Positions 32,110 through 43,445 of a stretch of 64,000 bases of DNA are shown piece by piece; position 1 is the stretch's first letter, and the number at the start of each line of letters is the position of its first letter. Below the pieces are notes generated by a model, which was not told where the DNA came from, did no database searches, and saw only the letters and a list, made by a program, of their open reading frames with translations. The position numbers and the translations under genes were made by a program. This stretch comes from Vibrio gangliei (lineage in GTDB: Bacteria; Pseudomonadota; Gammaproteobacteria; Enterobacterales; Vibrionaceae), in assembly GCF_026001925.1 (NCBI RefSeq), contig NZ_AP021869.1, positions 372,001 through 436,000 on the forward strand. Reading direction: 5' to 3'.

Positions 32110-35034
32110 ATGGCATTTGCGTTAGGTCAGCGTTGGATTAGTGATACAGAAAGCGATTTAGGATTAGGGACAGTAGTGGAGTTGGATGCTCGCACTGTGA
32201 CTTTGATGTTTGCTGCTTCTGAAGAAAACCGTTTATATGCACGCAATGATGCGCCCATTACTCGTGTTGTTTTTAATGTGGGTGATGTGATTGAAAGCCA
32301 AGATGGCTGGTCATTAAAAGTAGAGCGAGTGGATGTTCAAAATGACGTATTAACTTACGTTGGCACTCGCCAAGATACAGAAGAAAGCGATGTCGCCTTA
32401 CGTGAAATTTTCTTAAATCACCAAATTCGCTTTAATAAACCTCAAGATAAAATGTTCGCCGGTCAAATTGATCGTATGGACAATTTCGTGTTGCGCTATA
32501 ACGCCCTAACCAATCAATACCAGCAACATAAAAGCCCAATGCGTGGTTTATGTGGCATGCGCGCAGGTTTGATCCCACATCAGCTGTACATTGCCCATGA
32601 AGTAGGTCGTCGCCACGCACCTCGTGTGTTATTGGCCGATGAAGTTGGCCTAGGTAAAACCATTGAAGCGGGCATGATTATTCACCAGCAAGTGCTGACT
32701 GGTCGCTCTGAGCGAATTCTCATTGTGGTGCCTGAAACCTTGCAGCATCAGTGGCTGGTGGAAATGATGCGCCGTTTCAACTTGCATTTTTCTGTGTTCG
32801 ATGAAGAGCGTTGTCTAGAATCGCAAGCGGATGCACTCAACCCATTTGATACTCAGCAATATGTGCTCTGTTCACTGGATTTCTTAAAGAAAAACGAAAA
32901 ACGCTACCATCAAGCGCTGGCGGCGGATTGGGATCTGTTGGTGGTGGATGAAGCGCATCACTTAGAGTGGAGTGTGGATGCACCGAGCCGTGAATATGAA
33001 ATGGTGGAAGGTTTAGCATCTAGCATTGCCGGCGTGTTACTGCTGACGGCAACCCCAGAGCAATTAGGCCACGAAAGCCATTTTGCACGTCTTCGCTTAT
33101 TGGATCCTGATCGTTTCTTTGATTACCCAACTTTTGTGAAAGAAGAGCAGCAATATGCGCCAGTCGCCGAAGCGGTAGCGAGTTTAGAGTCTGGTAAACC
33201 TCTAACGAATGATGAAAAAAATAGCATTACTGAACTGTTATCAGAGCAAGATGCGGAGCCATTATTTCGCATCTTAGATGGCTGCAGTTCACAGGCGGAA
33301 TTCGATATTGAGCAAAAAGCGCTAGCACGCCAAGAGTTGATTGATAATTTGATGGATCGTCATGGTACCGGGCGTATTTTGTTCCGTAATACTCGTGCTG
33401 CGATCCAAGGTTTCCCAGAGCGTCATGTGCATTTGTTGGAAATGCCAATGCCTGAGCAATATACGCGTGCAATGCGTGTCACTAAAATGATGGATGGCGA
33501 TTTGCCGGAGCCGGCACAAGCGTTAAAAAATCTCTATCCTGAAGAGATCTTACAAGATTTAGAAGGTGATAAAACTTCTTGGTGGAGTTTTGATCCTCGT
33601 GTGAGTTGGTTGATTGAAAAAGTATTAGCCAAACGATCGGAGAAGATCTTAGTGATCGCCTCACGAGCGACAACAGCATTACAACTCGAGCAAGCGTTGC
33701 GTGAGCGTGAAGGCATTCGTGCAACTGTGTTCCATGAAGGGATGTCGATTTTAGAACGTGACAAAGCGGCGGCCTATTTCGCGCAAGAAGAAGGTGGCGC
33801 GCAAGTGCTGATCTGTTCTGAAATTGGCTCTGAGGGACGCAACTTCCAATTTGCTAATCAACTGGTGATGTTTGATTTGCCATTTAACCCAGATTTACTT
33901 GAGCAACGTATTGGCCGTTTGGACCGTATTGGTCAGACTCGTGATATCGATGTATTTGTGCCTTACTTGCAAGGCTCAGCTCAAGCGACGTTAGCGCATT
34001 GGTATCACCATGGTTTGAATGCCTTTGCCGAAACCTGCCCAACCGGCCGCGCGGTATACGATCAGTATTCAAGTGACTTGATCACCATGTTGGCGAATGA
34101 TGATATGACCAACTTGGATGAATTAATCGAGCTCTCTGCGACGCTGAATAAACAGTTGAAATCTAAGTTAGAGCAAGGTCGTGATCGCTTGTTAGAAATT
34201 CATTCTAATGGTGGTGAGAAAGCGCAGAAGATCACCGAGACCATTGCTGCGGGTGATAACGACACCAACCTTGTGACGTTCGCGTTAGGCCTATTTGATA
34301 CTATCGGCTTAAACCAAGACGACAAAGGTGAAAATGCGCTCGTTGTTACGCCATCTGAGCACATGATGGTGCCAAGCTACCCGGGCTTGCCGTATGAAGG
34401 GGCGACCATCACTTTTGACCGAGATACCGCATTATCACGCGAAGATATGCACTTTATGAGTTGGGAACACCCAATGATCCAAGGTGGCATAGACTTACTC
34501 TTGAGTGAAAATGTCGGTACTAACGCCGTATCTCTCTTGAAAAATAAAGCCTTGCCGGTGGGTACCATGTTCTTGGAGTTAGTGTATTTAGTCGATGCAC
34601 AAGCGCCAAAACGCAGTGGCATCAACCAGTTCTTACCGAAAACACCGATTCGTTTATTGCTCGATGGCAAAGGTAACGAGCTATCAGAGCAAGTGCCGTT
34701 TGATACCTTTAACCGTCAGTTGAGCCCAATTAATCGTCATATGGCGAGTAAAGTGGCGAGCTCAGTGCAAGATCAAATTCACGCTTTGATTGAGAAGGCG
34801 GAACAAGCGGTATTACCAAAACTGGATGAAGTACGCCAAGATGCTAAGGCTGACATGCAGCAAAAACTCAACTTAGAGCTTGAGCGTTTGCTAGCCTTGA
34901 AAGCGGTGAATCCCAACATTCGTGATGAAGAAATTGATGCCATTGAAGCACAAATCGAGACACTGTCTGGTTATATTGAAACCGCTCAATTGCAACTCGA
35001 TTCATTGCGTTTGATTGTGGTGGCACATCAGTAA
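32110..35034 (+). CDS. rapA: RNA polymerase-associated ATPase RapA (HepA)
   Basis: Swi2/Snf2 ATPase that recycles stalled or post-termination RNA polymerase. N-terminal Tudor-like domains (about residues 1-110), helicase motif [13 protein letters not shown], motif II VVDEAHH, and the C-terminal helicase motifs [10 protein letters not shown] and [11 protein letters not shown]. 974 residues against 968 in E. coli. rluA follows 140 bases downstream across a repeat element. Confidence 0.97.
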   Translation: MAFALGQRWISDTESDLGLGTVVELDARTVTLMFAASEENRLYARNDAPITRVVFNVGDVIESQDGWSLKVERVDVQNDVLTYVGTRQDTEESDVALREIFLNHQIRFNKPQDKMFAGQIDRMDNFVLRYNALTNQYQQHKSPMRGLCGMRAGLIPHQLYIAHEVGRRHAPRVLLADEVGLGKTIEAGMIIHQQVLTGRSERILIVVPETLQHQWLVEMMRRFNLHFSVFDEERCLESQADALNPFDTQQYVLCSLDFLKKNEKRYHQALAADWDLLVVDEAHHLEWSVDAPSREYEMVEGLASSIAGVLLLTATPEQLGHESHFARLRLLDPDRFFDYPTFVKEEQQYAPVAEAVASLESGKPLTNDEKNSITELLSEQDAEPLFRILDGCSSQAEFDIEQKALARQELIDNLMDRHGTGRILFRNTRAAIQGFPERHVHLLEMPMPEQYTRAMRVTKMMDGDLPEPAQALKNLYPEEILQDLEGDKTSWWSFDPRVSWLIEKVLAKRSEKILVIASRATTALQLEQALREREGIRATVFHEGMSILERDKAAAYFAQEEGGAQVLICSEIGSEGRNFQFANQLVMFDLPFNPDLLEQRIGRLDRIGQTRDIDVFVPYLQGSAQATLAHWYHHGLNAFAETCPTGRAVYDQYSSDLITMLANDDMTNLDELIELSATLNKQLKSKLEQGRDRLLEIHSNGGEKAQKITETIAAGDNDTNLVTFALGLFDTIGLNQDDKGENALVVTPSEHMMVPSYPGLPYEGATITFDRDTALSREDMHFMSWEHPMIQGGIDLLLSENVGTNAVSLLKNKALPVGTMFLELVYLVDAQAPKRSGINQFLPKTPIRLLLDGKGNELSEQVPFDTFNRQLSPINRHMASKVASSVQDQIHALIEKAEQAVLPKLDEVRQDAKADMQQKLNLELERLLALKAVNPNIRDEEIDAIEAQIETLSGYIETAQLQLDSLRLIVVAHQ

Positions 35035-35172
35035 TACGTTACTCGGAAAAGACGTTTCTCGTGGCTCGAGGAGGCATTTCGAGTTACGAGCAACGTTTAT
35101 TTAACCATTTTCTGGCTCTAGTTCGGGACCCTAACCTAGGAACTAGAAACTACACACTAGGAACCTGTTTCT
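35035..35172. repeat. Intergenic CGAG-family repeat element with heptads, copy 2
   Basis: Begins directly after the rapA stop. CGAG-rich part at about 35043-35095 (TCTCGTGGCTCGAGG, TTACGAGCAACG). It is followed by in-register 7-base units: CTAGGAA (35136-35142), CTAGAAA (35143-35149), CTACACA (35150-35156) and CTAGGAA (35157-35163). An open frame passes through it into rluA but is not part of the protein. Confidence 0.75.
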
Positions 35173-35174
35173 CC

Positions 35175-35912
35175 ATGGCTCTACTTGAATACCTGCCACC
35201 CACTGATCCTTGGACGGAGATTGTTTATCAAGATGAGCATATTTTGGTAGCCAATAAACCCGCAGGGCTACTTTCTGTCCCCGGTCGCTTGGCTGAACAT
35301 TACGACAGTATTTGGAGCCGATTACGTGAAAGCTACCCCAATATTGAGGTTGTACATCGCTTAGATATGGCAACATCGGGGTTGATGTTATTTGCTTTAA
35401 CCAAAGAAGCGGAACGCCATATCAAAAAACAATTTCAATACCGTTTAACTCACAAGATTTATTATGCTCGAGTATGGGGAAGCGTTGAACAAGATGAAGG
35501 TGAAATCGATTTGCCGCTAATTTGTGATTGGCCGAATCGCCCGAGACAGAAAGTGTGTCACCAAGATGGCAAACCGTCGCTAACCCGTTATCAAGTGGTA
35601 GTTCGAGAAGCGCAAACCACAGTGGTTCGCTTGTTGCCGATTACTGGGCGTTCACATCAATTGAGAGTTCACATGCAAGCATTAGGACACCCGATTGTTG
35701 GAGATGAATTTTATGCCACACCTGAAGCATTGACTTTTTCTGAACGATTGCAGTTGCATTCAGCGGAGTTAAGCTTTTATCATCCAAGTAATAATCAACT
35801 ATCGACGGCTTTTGTTGAGTGTGATTTTTATCTCGCTGCAACAGCACAGATCCTGCAACATTTTGACCCTGATGCAGAATTACCTGATTATAAAACCCTG
35901 ACATCTTCATAA
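35175..35912 (+). CDS. rluA: Dual-specificity pseudouridine synthase RluA
   Basis: Makes pseudouridine 746 in 23S rRNA and 32 in several tRNAs. The catalytic Asp is in VVHRLDMATSG; the RluA-type LICDWPNRPRQKVC and ITGRSHQLRVH segments are conserved. I start at 35175 (MALLEYLPPTDPW), matching E. coli RluA. The open frame runs back to 35061, but those 38 codons are repeat-derived. The best ribosome site (TAGGAAC) is about 12 bases upstream and also lies in the repeat. 245 residues. Confidence 0.93.
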   Translation: MALLEYLPPTDPWTEIVYQDEHILVANKPAGLLSVPGRLAEHYDSIWSRLRESYPNIEVVHRLDMATSGLMLFALTKEAERHIKKQFQYRLTHKIYYARVWGSVEQDEGEIDLPLICDWPNRPRQKVCHQDGKPSLTRYQVVVREAQTTVVRLLPITGRSHQLRVHMQALGHPIVGDEFYATPEALTFSERLQLHSAELSFYHPSNNQLSTAFVECDFYLAATAQILQHFDPDAELPDYKTLTSS

Positions 35913-35966
35913 CGCAAGCCTATTTAACGGGTCACGGCTTAGGCTTGTCATGGAAAAGGATTTCTC

Positions 35967-36989
35967 ATGCCGACTTCTGCTAAACCTGCTACGGTTAAAT
36001 CAACGCCTATTTCACCAGCTTCATTAGCAAGCAAACCAACGGTGGTTTTTCTTGATATCGCCACCATTCCATCCCACATCAAGATCCCTAATTTGACTTT
36101 TGAGCATCAATGGAAGGCTTTTGACTTTACCTCGCCAGAGCAAGTGGTTGAGCGTATCGCCGGGGCTGATATTGTGATCACCAATAAAGTGAAACTCACG
36201 GCTGACGTGCTAGCGCAAGCACCGAATGTGAAGTTGATTGCGGTTTCGGCAACGGGAACCAACAACGTGGATTTGGATTATTGTCGTGAGAACAGTATCG
36301 TGGTCACCAATGTTCAAGGTTATGGTACTCGCTCTGTACCTGAACATGTGATTGCGATGATGTTTGCCTTAAAGCGCAATTTGGTTGGTTATCATCAAGA
36401 TATTGCTGCAGGTGTTTGGCAAAAAGATAAGCAGTTTTGCTTTTTTACTCATCCTATCACTGATGTCGCGGGCTCGACGTTAGGCATTATTGGCAGTGGC
36501 AGCTTGGGGCAAGCGGTTGGAGTATTGGCAAAAGCACTGGGAATGAAAGTGGTGTTTGCGGAGCGCAAGGGTGTTTCTCCTTGTCGTTTAGGTTACATGG
36601 CGTTTGAGAAAGTGATTGAAACGGCGGATGTGTTAACACTGCATTGTCCATTAACCGCGGAAACAGAAAATTTGATTGCCATGCCTGAGCTGCAAGCCAT
36701 GAAATCTAGCGCTATTTTGATCAATGCTGGCCGAGGTGGTTTGGTGAATGAAGCCGAACTTGTGGAGGCGCTTAAAATTCAGCAGATTGCAGGGGCTGGT
36801 TGTGATGTTTTTACCCAAGAGCCCGCCGATGAATCCAATCCTTTGATTGCCAATATGGGTTTGCCTAATCTGCTCTTAACTCCGCACGTGGCGTGGGGCA
36901 GTGATTCTTCTATCCAAGCCTTGTGCAATATCTTGATGGATAATATCGAGAAATTTCAGCAAGGCGTGGAGCAAAATCGTGTTGTTTAA
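35967..36989 (+). CDS. D-2-hydroxyacid dehydrogenase (glycerate dehydrogenase-like)
   Basis: NAD(P)-dependent reductase of 2-keto acids. The Rossmann motif GSGSLGQAVG is in the middle. The catalytic Arg is in NAGRGGLV, the Glu in FTQEPADESNP and the His in LTPHVAWGS. An extra ~26 Pro/Ser/Thr-rich residues precede the fold; AAAGGA before 35967 supports that start. 340 residues. Glycerate/hydroxypyruvate is the likeliest substrate by similarity, but sequence alone does not settle it. Confidence 0.88.
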   Translation: MPTSAKPATVKSTPISPASLASKPTVVFLDIATIPSHIKIPNLTFEHQWKAFDFTSPEQVVERIAGADIVITNKVKLTADVLAQAPNVKLIAVSATGTNNVDLDYCRENSIVVTNVQGYGTRSVPEHVIAMMFALKRNLVGYHQDIAAGVWQKDKQFCFFTHPITDVAGSTLGIIGSGSLGQAVGVLAKALGMKVVFAERKGVSPCRLGYMAFEKVIETADVLTLHCPLTAETENLIAMPELQAMKSSAILINAGRGGLVNEAELVEALKIQQIAGAGCDVFTQEPADESNPLIANMGLPNLLLTPHVAWGSDSSIQALCNILMDNIEKFQQGVEQNRVV

Positions 36990-37009
36990 TGATTGCTAGA
37001 CCCTAGCTC

Positions 37010-38017
37010 TTAGAGCAATCCGACTTCTTTGTAATAACGAATTGCCCCTGGATGCAAAGGGACAGAGATGCCATCTTTGATCATATTGGGCTTTTTCAAC
37101 ATTGAGAAAGCGGGATGTAATCGTTTGAAAGTATCAAAATTATCAAACACGGCTTTGGTGATTTGATAAGCCGTTTCATCACTCATTCTGGTATCGGCAA
37201 ACACAATTGAAAGAACACCAAAGGTATGAATGTCTTGGTTATTATTGGGGTAGAGTTTACCTGGAATGACCGTCGGTGCGTAATATGGTGTTTGCTTTAC
37301 CAAAGTATCAATTTTCGGACCTGTGACTGGCACAAGTTGCGCTTGGCAAGACGTGGTGGCTTCTTTAATTGAAGCGTTAGGATTTCCTAAAATAGAAATA
37401 AACGCATCAATTTGATTATCACATAGGGCCTGTGCGCGGCTTGCCCCCGAAAACTCTGTCGCTAGTGAAAAGCTTTTTTTAGACCATCCGAATTGCTGCA
37501 TGATCATTTCTATTGTTGCTCGGTCACCGGATCCTTGGTTGCCAATATTGACCCGTTTGCCAGCCAGATCTGCGACGCTGGTGATTTTAGAGTCGCGTCT
37601 CACCACAAGGTTAAGCGGTTCATTATAAAGGGAAAACAAGGCGCGCATGTTGGAATATGGCGTGTCAGGTGTAAACTCAGCGTGCCCTTGGGCGGCGTAG
37701 TATTGCCAGTCGGATTGGCTGATCCCAAGATCATTTTTACCCAATCGAACTTGGTTGATGTTATCAACAGAGCCGCCTGAAGGTTCAATTGAACAGCGAA
37801 TGTTGTGCTGAGCACGACCACTATTCACCAATTTGCAAATAGAACTACCGGCAGGATAGTAAACACCTGTGACCGCGCCTGTTGCGATTGTGATGTACGT
37901 TTTTGCAGGTTTACCAGACGCATTAGCATGGGCAAATGGTAGAGATATCACGACCATCATTAAGGCGGCCAGCGCACTGCGGGCAAGGGGGCGTGATATT
38001 GAGAAAGATGTCATCAT
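37010..38017 (-). CDS. TAXI-family TRAP-type solute-binding protein
   Basis: Periplasmic binding protein with a signal peptide (about residues 1-32, cleavage near AHANA-SG) and the TAXI-family start TYITIATGAVTGVYYPAGSSICKLV. 335 residues. TAXI proteins normally deliver substrates such as glutamate or other carboxylates to a DctQM-type permease, yet none is encoded next to it. Vibrios keep it beside argR, where it has been annotated as an immunogenic protein. The ligand is unknown. Confidence 0.88.
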   Translation of the reverse strand: MMTSFSISRPLARSALAALMMVVISLPFAHANASGKPAKTYITIATGAVTGVYYPAGSSICKLVNSGRAQHNIRCSIEPSGGSVDNINQVRLGKNDLGISQSDWQYYAAQGHAEFTPDTPYSNMRALFSLYNEPLNLVVRRDSKITSVADLAGKRVNIGNQGSGDRATIEMIMQQFGWSKKSFSLATEFSGASRAQALCDNQIDAFISILGNPNASIKEATTSCQAQLVPVTGPKIDTLVKQTPYYAPTVIPGKLYPNNNQDIHTFGVLSIVFADTRMSDETAYQITKAVFDNFDTFKRLHPAFSMLKKPNMIKDGISVPLHPGAIRYYKEVGLL

Positions 38018-38165
38018 GGCGTATTCCTTATGCCAGAAGAGAAAAACCTAGCCAAATCCTTTGCTAGTGAAAAGTGATAACTTGGTTACAATTATGTAAT
38101 AACTCATCAATAAGAATGCTAATAGTAAGTGTTATTGCTAGCTAGAGAATTATTTTGAAAGGTGT

Positions 38166-38201
38166 AAAAAATGAGAAGGCGTTCACGGGATGTGAACACC
38201 T
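38166..38201 (-). terminator. Terminator after argR
   Basis: Minus-strand AGGTGTTCAC, loop ATCCC, GTGAACGCCT, followed within a few bases by a T-run (complement of 38166-38171). Nine of ten stem positions pair. Confidence 0.85.
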
Positions 38202-38240
38202 GAAGATGAAATGAAGGATGGATAGGTTGAGAACTTGAGC

Positions 38241-38711
38241 TTATCCAGCGTACTCAAAGAGTTCGCAAACAGAATCGTAAAGCTGCTTGGTCGTGATATT
38301 CAGCGTCGGCGTAATAAAGATAGTATCATCACCGGCAACCACCCCTAAAATGCCTTCCGATTTTCCTAATGAGTCGAGCAGGCGAGCGATTAACTGTGCA
38401 GCTCCTGGGCCTGTATGAATCACGACTAATGCATCGTTATGACCAACATCTAATACTAATTCACGTAAAGAACTGGAAGCGGTTGGGACACCAAGTTCAG
38501 CTGGTAAGCAGTAAACCATTTCCATTTTGGCATTACGGGTTCTGACAGCGCCAAATTTTGTCAGCATGCGCGATACTTTTGACTGATTGATATTCTCAAA
38601 GCCTTCTTCGCGTAGCGCATCCACGATCTCACCTTGAGAACCAAAGCACTCTTCTTTTAATAGCGCTTTAAACGAACGAATTAGATTGTCTTGTTTGTCA
38701 TTGTTTTTCAT
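38241..38711 (-). CDS. argR: Arginine repressor ArgR
   Basis: Arginine-dependent hexameric repressor of arginine synthesis and cofactor in Xer recombination. Winged-helix N-terminus ([27 protein letters not shown]) and a C-terminal oligomerisation/arginine-binding domain containing GDDTIFI. I start at the ATG at 38711 ([10 protein letters not shown]), giving 156 residues as in E. coli; the open frame extends 22 codons further. Divergent from mdh. I could not find a convincing ARG box pair in the 299-base gap. Confidence 0.96.
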   Translation of the reverse strand: MKNNDKQDNLIRSFKALLKEECFGSQGEIVDALREEGFENINQSKVSRMLTKFGAVRTRNAKMEMVYCLPAELGVPTASSSLRELVLDVGHNDALVVIHTGPGAAQLIARLLDSLGKSEGILGVVAGDDTIFITPTLNITTKQLYDSVCELFEYAG

Positions 38712-39010
38712 AGTTCGATTCTTGGTAGTAGTACATATTCTTTCAGGATTTTCGCATAGATGAGCATTAATCACCAAGTATTAGCGTCATTTATTCTAAA
38801 ACCAAGTTGTTGTGATTGTGTTAATGGAATTTTATTTTCACCATTTAGTTATTGATTATATAGACTATTTAAAAATAGTTTGGTGTAACATCTCAAAGCT
38901 GAAGTGAGCTAATTGTAATTATTCATGACTTGTTGTACTTTCGATTTCATCTTAGGTGTACACCTAAATCTAACGTGAAATTAACAAAATTTTTTCAAGG
39001 AGAAAGGCTA
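38712..39010. other. argR-mdh divergent promoter region
   Basis: 299 AT-rich bases with no gene. It contains the AT palindrome ACTATTT-AA-AAATAGT at 38864-38879. Promoters for argR and mdh must be here; no operator could be assigned. Confidence 0.5.
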
Positions 39011-39946
39011 ATGAAAGTAGCTGTAATTGGTGCTGCTGGTGGTATTGGACAGGCACTTGCTTTATTGCTGAAAAATGGACTTCCGGCAGGCTCAGATCTT
39101 GCTCTTTATGATATTGCTCCAGTCACTCCAGGTGTTGCTGCTGACCTTAGCCATATCCCTACACCGGTTTCAATTAAAGGTTTTGCGGGTGAAGACCCAA
39201 CGCCTGCACTGGAAGGTGCGGATGTCGTACTGATTTCTGCTGGTGTTGCGCGTAAGCCGGGGATGGATCGTTCTGACCTATTCAATGTTAACGCAGGCAT
39301 TATTAAATCCTTAGCTGAAAAAATTGCACAAACTTGTCCAACCGCTTGTGTCGGTATTATCACAAACCCAGTGAACACAACAGTGCCAATCGCTGCTGAA
39401 GTACTAAAAAAAGCCGGCGTGTATGATAAGCGTCGTCTATTTGGTATCACGACTCTGGATGTGATCCGCTCTGAAACATTTGTCTCTGAATTAAAAGGTG
39501 TATCACTAGAAGGTCTAGAAGTGCCGGTGATCGGTGGTCACTCAGGTGTGACTATTCTGCCTCTACTTTCTCAAGTAAAAGGTGTTGAGTTCTCTGATGA
39601 AGAGCTTGCAGCCTTGACTAAGCGTATTCAAAACGCGGGTACTGAAGTGGTTGAAGCGAAAGCGGGTGGCGGTTCAGCAACACTGTCTATGGGTCAAGCA
39701 GCATACCGCTTCGGTCTATCGCTAGTGAAAGCGCTGAATGGCGAGCAAGGCATTGTGGAATGTGCTTACGTTGAAGGTGACGGTGAACACGCACGTTTCT
39801 TCGCACAACCTATTCGTCTAGGTAAAGAAGGCGTAGAAGAAATCCTAAGCTTTGGTGAGCTAAGTGTATTTGAACAACAAGCGTTCGATAGCATGCTAGA
39901 TACACTAAAAGGTGATATTGCACTCGGTGAAGAGTTCGCGAAATAA
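39011..39946 (+). CDS. mdh: Malate dehydrogenase
   Basis: TCA-cycle enzyme interconverting malate and oxaloacetate with NAD. The NAD-binding [12 protein letters not shown] is at the N-terminus, the substrate Arg is in [11 protein letters not shown], and the catalytic His is in [12 protein letters not shown] start at the ATG at 39011 (AAGGAGAAAGG upstream), giving 311 residues; the open frame extends 27 codons earlier without support. Divergent from argR, the usual vibrio and enterobacterial arrangement. Confidence 0.98.
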   Translation: MKVAVIGAAGGIGQALALLLKNGLPAGSDLALYDIAPVTPGVAADLSHIPTPVSIKGFAGEDPTPALEGADVVLISAGVARKPGMDRSDLFNVNAGIIKSLAEKIAQTCPTACVGIITNPVNTTVPIAAEVLKKAGVYDKRRLFGITTLDVIRSETFVSELKGVSLEGLEVPVIGGHSGVTILPLLSQVKGVEFSDEELAALTKRIQNAGTEVVEAKAGGGSATLSMGQAAYRFGLSLVKALNGEQGIVECAYVEGDGEHARFFAQPIRLGKEGVEEILSFGELSVFEQQAFDSMLDTLKGDIALGEEFAK

Positions 39947-39967
39947 GAGTTCGAATCTCGATTCTCG

Positions 39968-40001
39968 AAAGCTCGTTTCTTGAAAAAGAGGCGAGCTTTT
40001 T
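39968..40001 (+). terminator. Terminator after mdh
   Basis: AAAGCTCG and CGAGCTTT with a 16-base loop, then T-run. The stem overlaps the first part of the CGAG-type intergenic sequence, so a repeat may have been adapted as a terminator. Confidence 0.7.
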
Positions 40002-40018
40002 GTTTTCTGCGGGAAAAA

Positions 40019-40083
40019 TAAGGGGAAGTTCGTTACACGAGCAGCGCAGCGTACGAGAAGCGACGCGCCCGAGTATCGGTGGT
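40019..40083. repeat. Intergenic CGAG-family repeat element, copy 3
   Basis: Two tandem core arms: ACGAGCAGCGCAGCG (40037-40051), then ACGAGAAGCG (40053-40062) continuing into ACGCGCCCGAG. It abuts the ispB stop at 40084. The stretch 39947-39967 after mdh is also CGA-rich. Confidence 0.75.
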
Positions 40084-41055
40084 TTATTTCGTTCTTCTCA
40101 CCGCCATGTGAGCCAGCGTGATAAGCGCTTGTTTGTATTCCGACTCAGGAATTATCGCCAGTTCTGCAATGGCTTTATCCGCTTCTTCTTCGGCACGTTG
40201 TGTGGTGTATTCTAATGAGCCAGTCTCACGCATGGCTTGCATAATAGCGTCTAGCTTTTCCATACCATTAGAGTGCTCAATTGCATCACGAATCATTTCT
40301 GCTTGCTCTGTCGTGCCATTTCGCATTGCGTAGAGTAGTGGCAGGGTAGGTTTACCTTCCGCGAGATCATCACCGACGTTTTTACCCATTTCTTTGCCGT
40401 CAGAAGTGTAGTCCATGACATCATCAATTAACTGAAATGCGGTGCCGAGGTATTTGCCATAGTTTTGCAGTGCGGTTTCAATCTCTTGTGGCGCATCAAC
40501 TAGCAAAGCACCAATTTGTGTAGCGGCTTCAAATAAACGCGCCGTTTTAGAGTAGATCACCTGCATGTAGCTTTCTTCAGTGGTGTCTGGGTCGTTACAG
40601 TTCATCAACTGCTGGACTTCACCCTCTGCAATAACGTTCACTGCATCACTCATTAACTTCAAGATCTTTAATGATCCTAAGCTGGTCATCATTTGAAACG
40701 AACGGGTATAAATATAGTCACCAACGAGAACACTGGCGGCATTACCGAAGGCGGCATTGGCCGTTTCTTTACCACGGCGCATGTCGGACTCATCTACCAC
40801 ATCGTCATGCAATAAAGTCGCGGTGTGAATGAACTCAACAAAAGCGGCAGCAGTGATGTGGTGTTTACCTTGGTAGCCAAGCGCTTTGGCTGATAATAAC
40901 GCCAGAAGAGGGCGCATACGCTTACCACCACCGCTGACGATATAAAAACCTAGCTGATTAATGAGGCTGACTTCAGAGTTGAGTTGAGCATGAATGGTTT
41001 CATTCACTTTTACCATGTCATCGGCAGTAAGCGCCTGGATAGCTTTAAAATCCAT
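40084..41055 (-). CDS. ispB: Octaprenyl diphosphate synthase
   Basis: Trans-prenyltransferase that makes the C40 side chain of ubiquinone and menaquinone. Both Asp-rich motifs are present: LLHDDVVDESD and LIDDVMDY, plus GGGKRMRP. I start at the ATG at 41055 (MDFKAIQALT), giving 323 residues, the E. coli length; an upstream in-frame start adds 12 unsupported residues. Divergent from rplU, the conserved arrangement. Confidence 0.95.
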   Translation of the reverse strand: MDFKAIQALTADDMVKVNETIHAQLNSEVSLINQLGFYIVSGGGKRMRPLLALLSAKALGYQGKHHITAAAFVEFIHTATLLHDDVVDESDMRRGKETANAAFGNAASVLVGDYIYTRSFQMMTSLGSLKILKLMSDAVNVIAEGEVQQLMNCNDPDTTEESYMQVIYSKTARLFEAATQIGALLVDAPQEIETALQNYGKYLGTAFQLIDDVMDYTSDGKEMGKNVGDDLAEGKPTLPLLYAMRNGTTEQAEMIRDAIEHSNGMEKLDAIMQAMRETGSLEYTTQRAEEEADKAIAELAIIPESEYKQALITLAHMAVRRTK

Positions 41056-41233
41056 TATTGTTCCAGCTGAAATAAAACTGTGGCTAGCCAAACCTAAGAT
41101 AGCGACCAGTCAAAAATTTAAAAATATTCGTCGATTCTACACTAAAAAACATTGATAAACACGAGTGTAAACGGCATCATTAGCGCACTTTAATCAGGCG
41201 ATGATCTTTTCGCCATTTTTTTTAATATTTATC

Positions 41234-41262
41234 TTGTCAAAGGCGATGCTCTCAAGTAGAAT
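41234..41262 (+). promoter_or_regulatory. rplU-rpmA promoter candidate
   Basis: TTGTCA (41234-41239), 17-base spacer, TAGAAT (41257-41262). Strong sigma-70 match about 90 bases before rplU. Confidence 0.75.
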
Positions 41263-41350
41263 CTGCGCCCTATTGATGACAAGTTTAAGCGCACACCTGA
41301 TATGTTTAAAATAACTAACATGATGCTGTGCGGAAAAAGCGGAGTAAAAT

Positions 41351-41662
41351 ATGTACGCTGTTTTCCAATCTGGTGGTAAACAACACCGTGTAAGCGAAGG
41401 TCAAACTATTCGCTTAGAGAAATTGGACGTAGAGACTGGCGCAAGCGTTGAGTTTGATTCAGTTCTTATGGTTGCTAATGGTGAAGAAATCACTGTTGGT
41501 GCACCTTTGGTTGCTGGCGGTAAAGTAACTGCGGAAGTAGTTAAGCACGGTCGTGGCGATAAAGTAAAAATCGTTAAGTTCCGTCGTCGTAAGCATTCTC
41601 GTAAGCAAATGGGCCACCGTCAGTGGTTCACTGAAGTCAAAATTACTGGCATCAGCGCTTAA
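41351..41662 (+). CDS. rplU: 50S ribosomal protein bL21
   Basis: Binds 23S rRNA with L20. 103 residues beginning [17 protein letters not shown]; basic [16 protein letters not shown] near the C-terminus. First gene of rplU-rpmA; 21 bases to rpmA. Confidence 0.98.
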   Translation: MYAVFQSGGKQHRVSEGQTIRLEKLDVETGASVEFDSVLMVANGEEITVGAPLVAGGKVTAEVVKHGRGDKVKIVKFRRRKHSRKQMGHRQWFTEVKITGISA

Positions 41663-41671
41663 TTAATCTAA

Positions 41672-41941
<270 letters not shown>

Positions 41942-41963
41942 GTTTCTTGCTGAAAAGCTATCT

Positions 41964-41992
41964 AAAAGCCCTGCCTTATGGCGGGGTTTTTT
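41964..41992 (+). terminator. Terminator after rpmA
   Basis: AAAAGCCCTGC, loop CTTATG, GCGGGGTTTTTT; one G-T wobble in the stem. Confidence 0.87.
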
Positions 41993-42015
41993 ATTTATAG
42001 CTAAATTATATAATA

Positions 42016-42080
42016 GACCCTAGACCCTAGACCCTATCCTCGAGAGCCGAGAGCCGAGAGCCGAGAGCCGAGAGCTGGGA
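42016..42080. repeat. Two heptanucleotide tandem repeats upstream of obgE, copy 4 of the family
   Basis: Three tandem GACCCTA units (42016-42036) followed by five perfect tandem CGAGAGC units (42041-42075). Both have a 7-base period. They lie between the rpmA terminator and obgE. This copy lacks a clear core arm. Confidence 0.95.
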
Positions 42081-42135
42081 TTTATAGTCTGTGGTTTACA
42101 CCCAAACTAACTTGCTAATAGAGCGAGTGGAGTAG

Positions 42136-43308
<1,173 letters not shown>

Positions 43309-43334
43309 TTGTTAATCTGCAATTGAATATAAAG

Positions 43335-43370
43335 AAAGCTGTGATTTTTATTAAATCGCAGCTTTTTTTT
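43335..43370 (+). terminator. Terminator after obgE
   Basis: AAAGCTGTGATTT, loop, AAATCGCAGCTTTTTTTT. Long stem with one mismatch and an eight-T tail. Confidence 0.88.
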
Positions 43371-43445
43371 ATTCGAAATCATCTTTTTGAACACAAAAAT
43401 CAGGCAGACTAGCTGTCTATGTCAAAGGATTGATAAGAGAGTGTT

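Noticed and set aside
38712..39010. ARG boxes in the argR-mdh gap
   Set aside because: Only partial ATTCA-type half-sites were found; none fits the paired 18-base consensus.
42041..42075. Possible CRISPR array (regular short repeats)
   Set aside because: The unit is 7 bases, directly tandem, with no spacers and no cas genes nearby.
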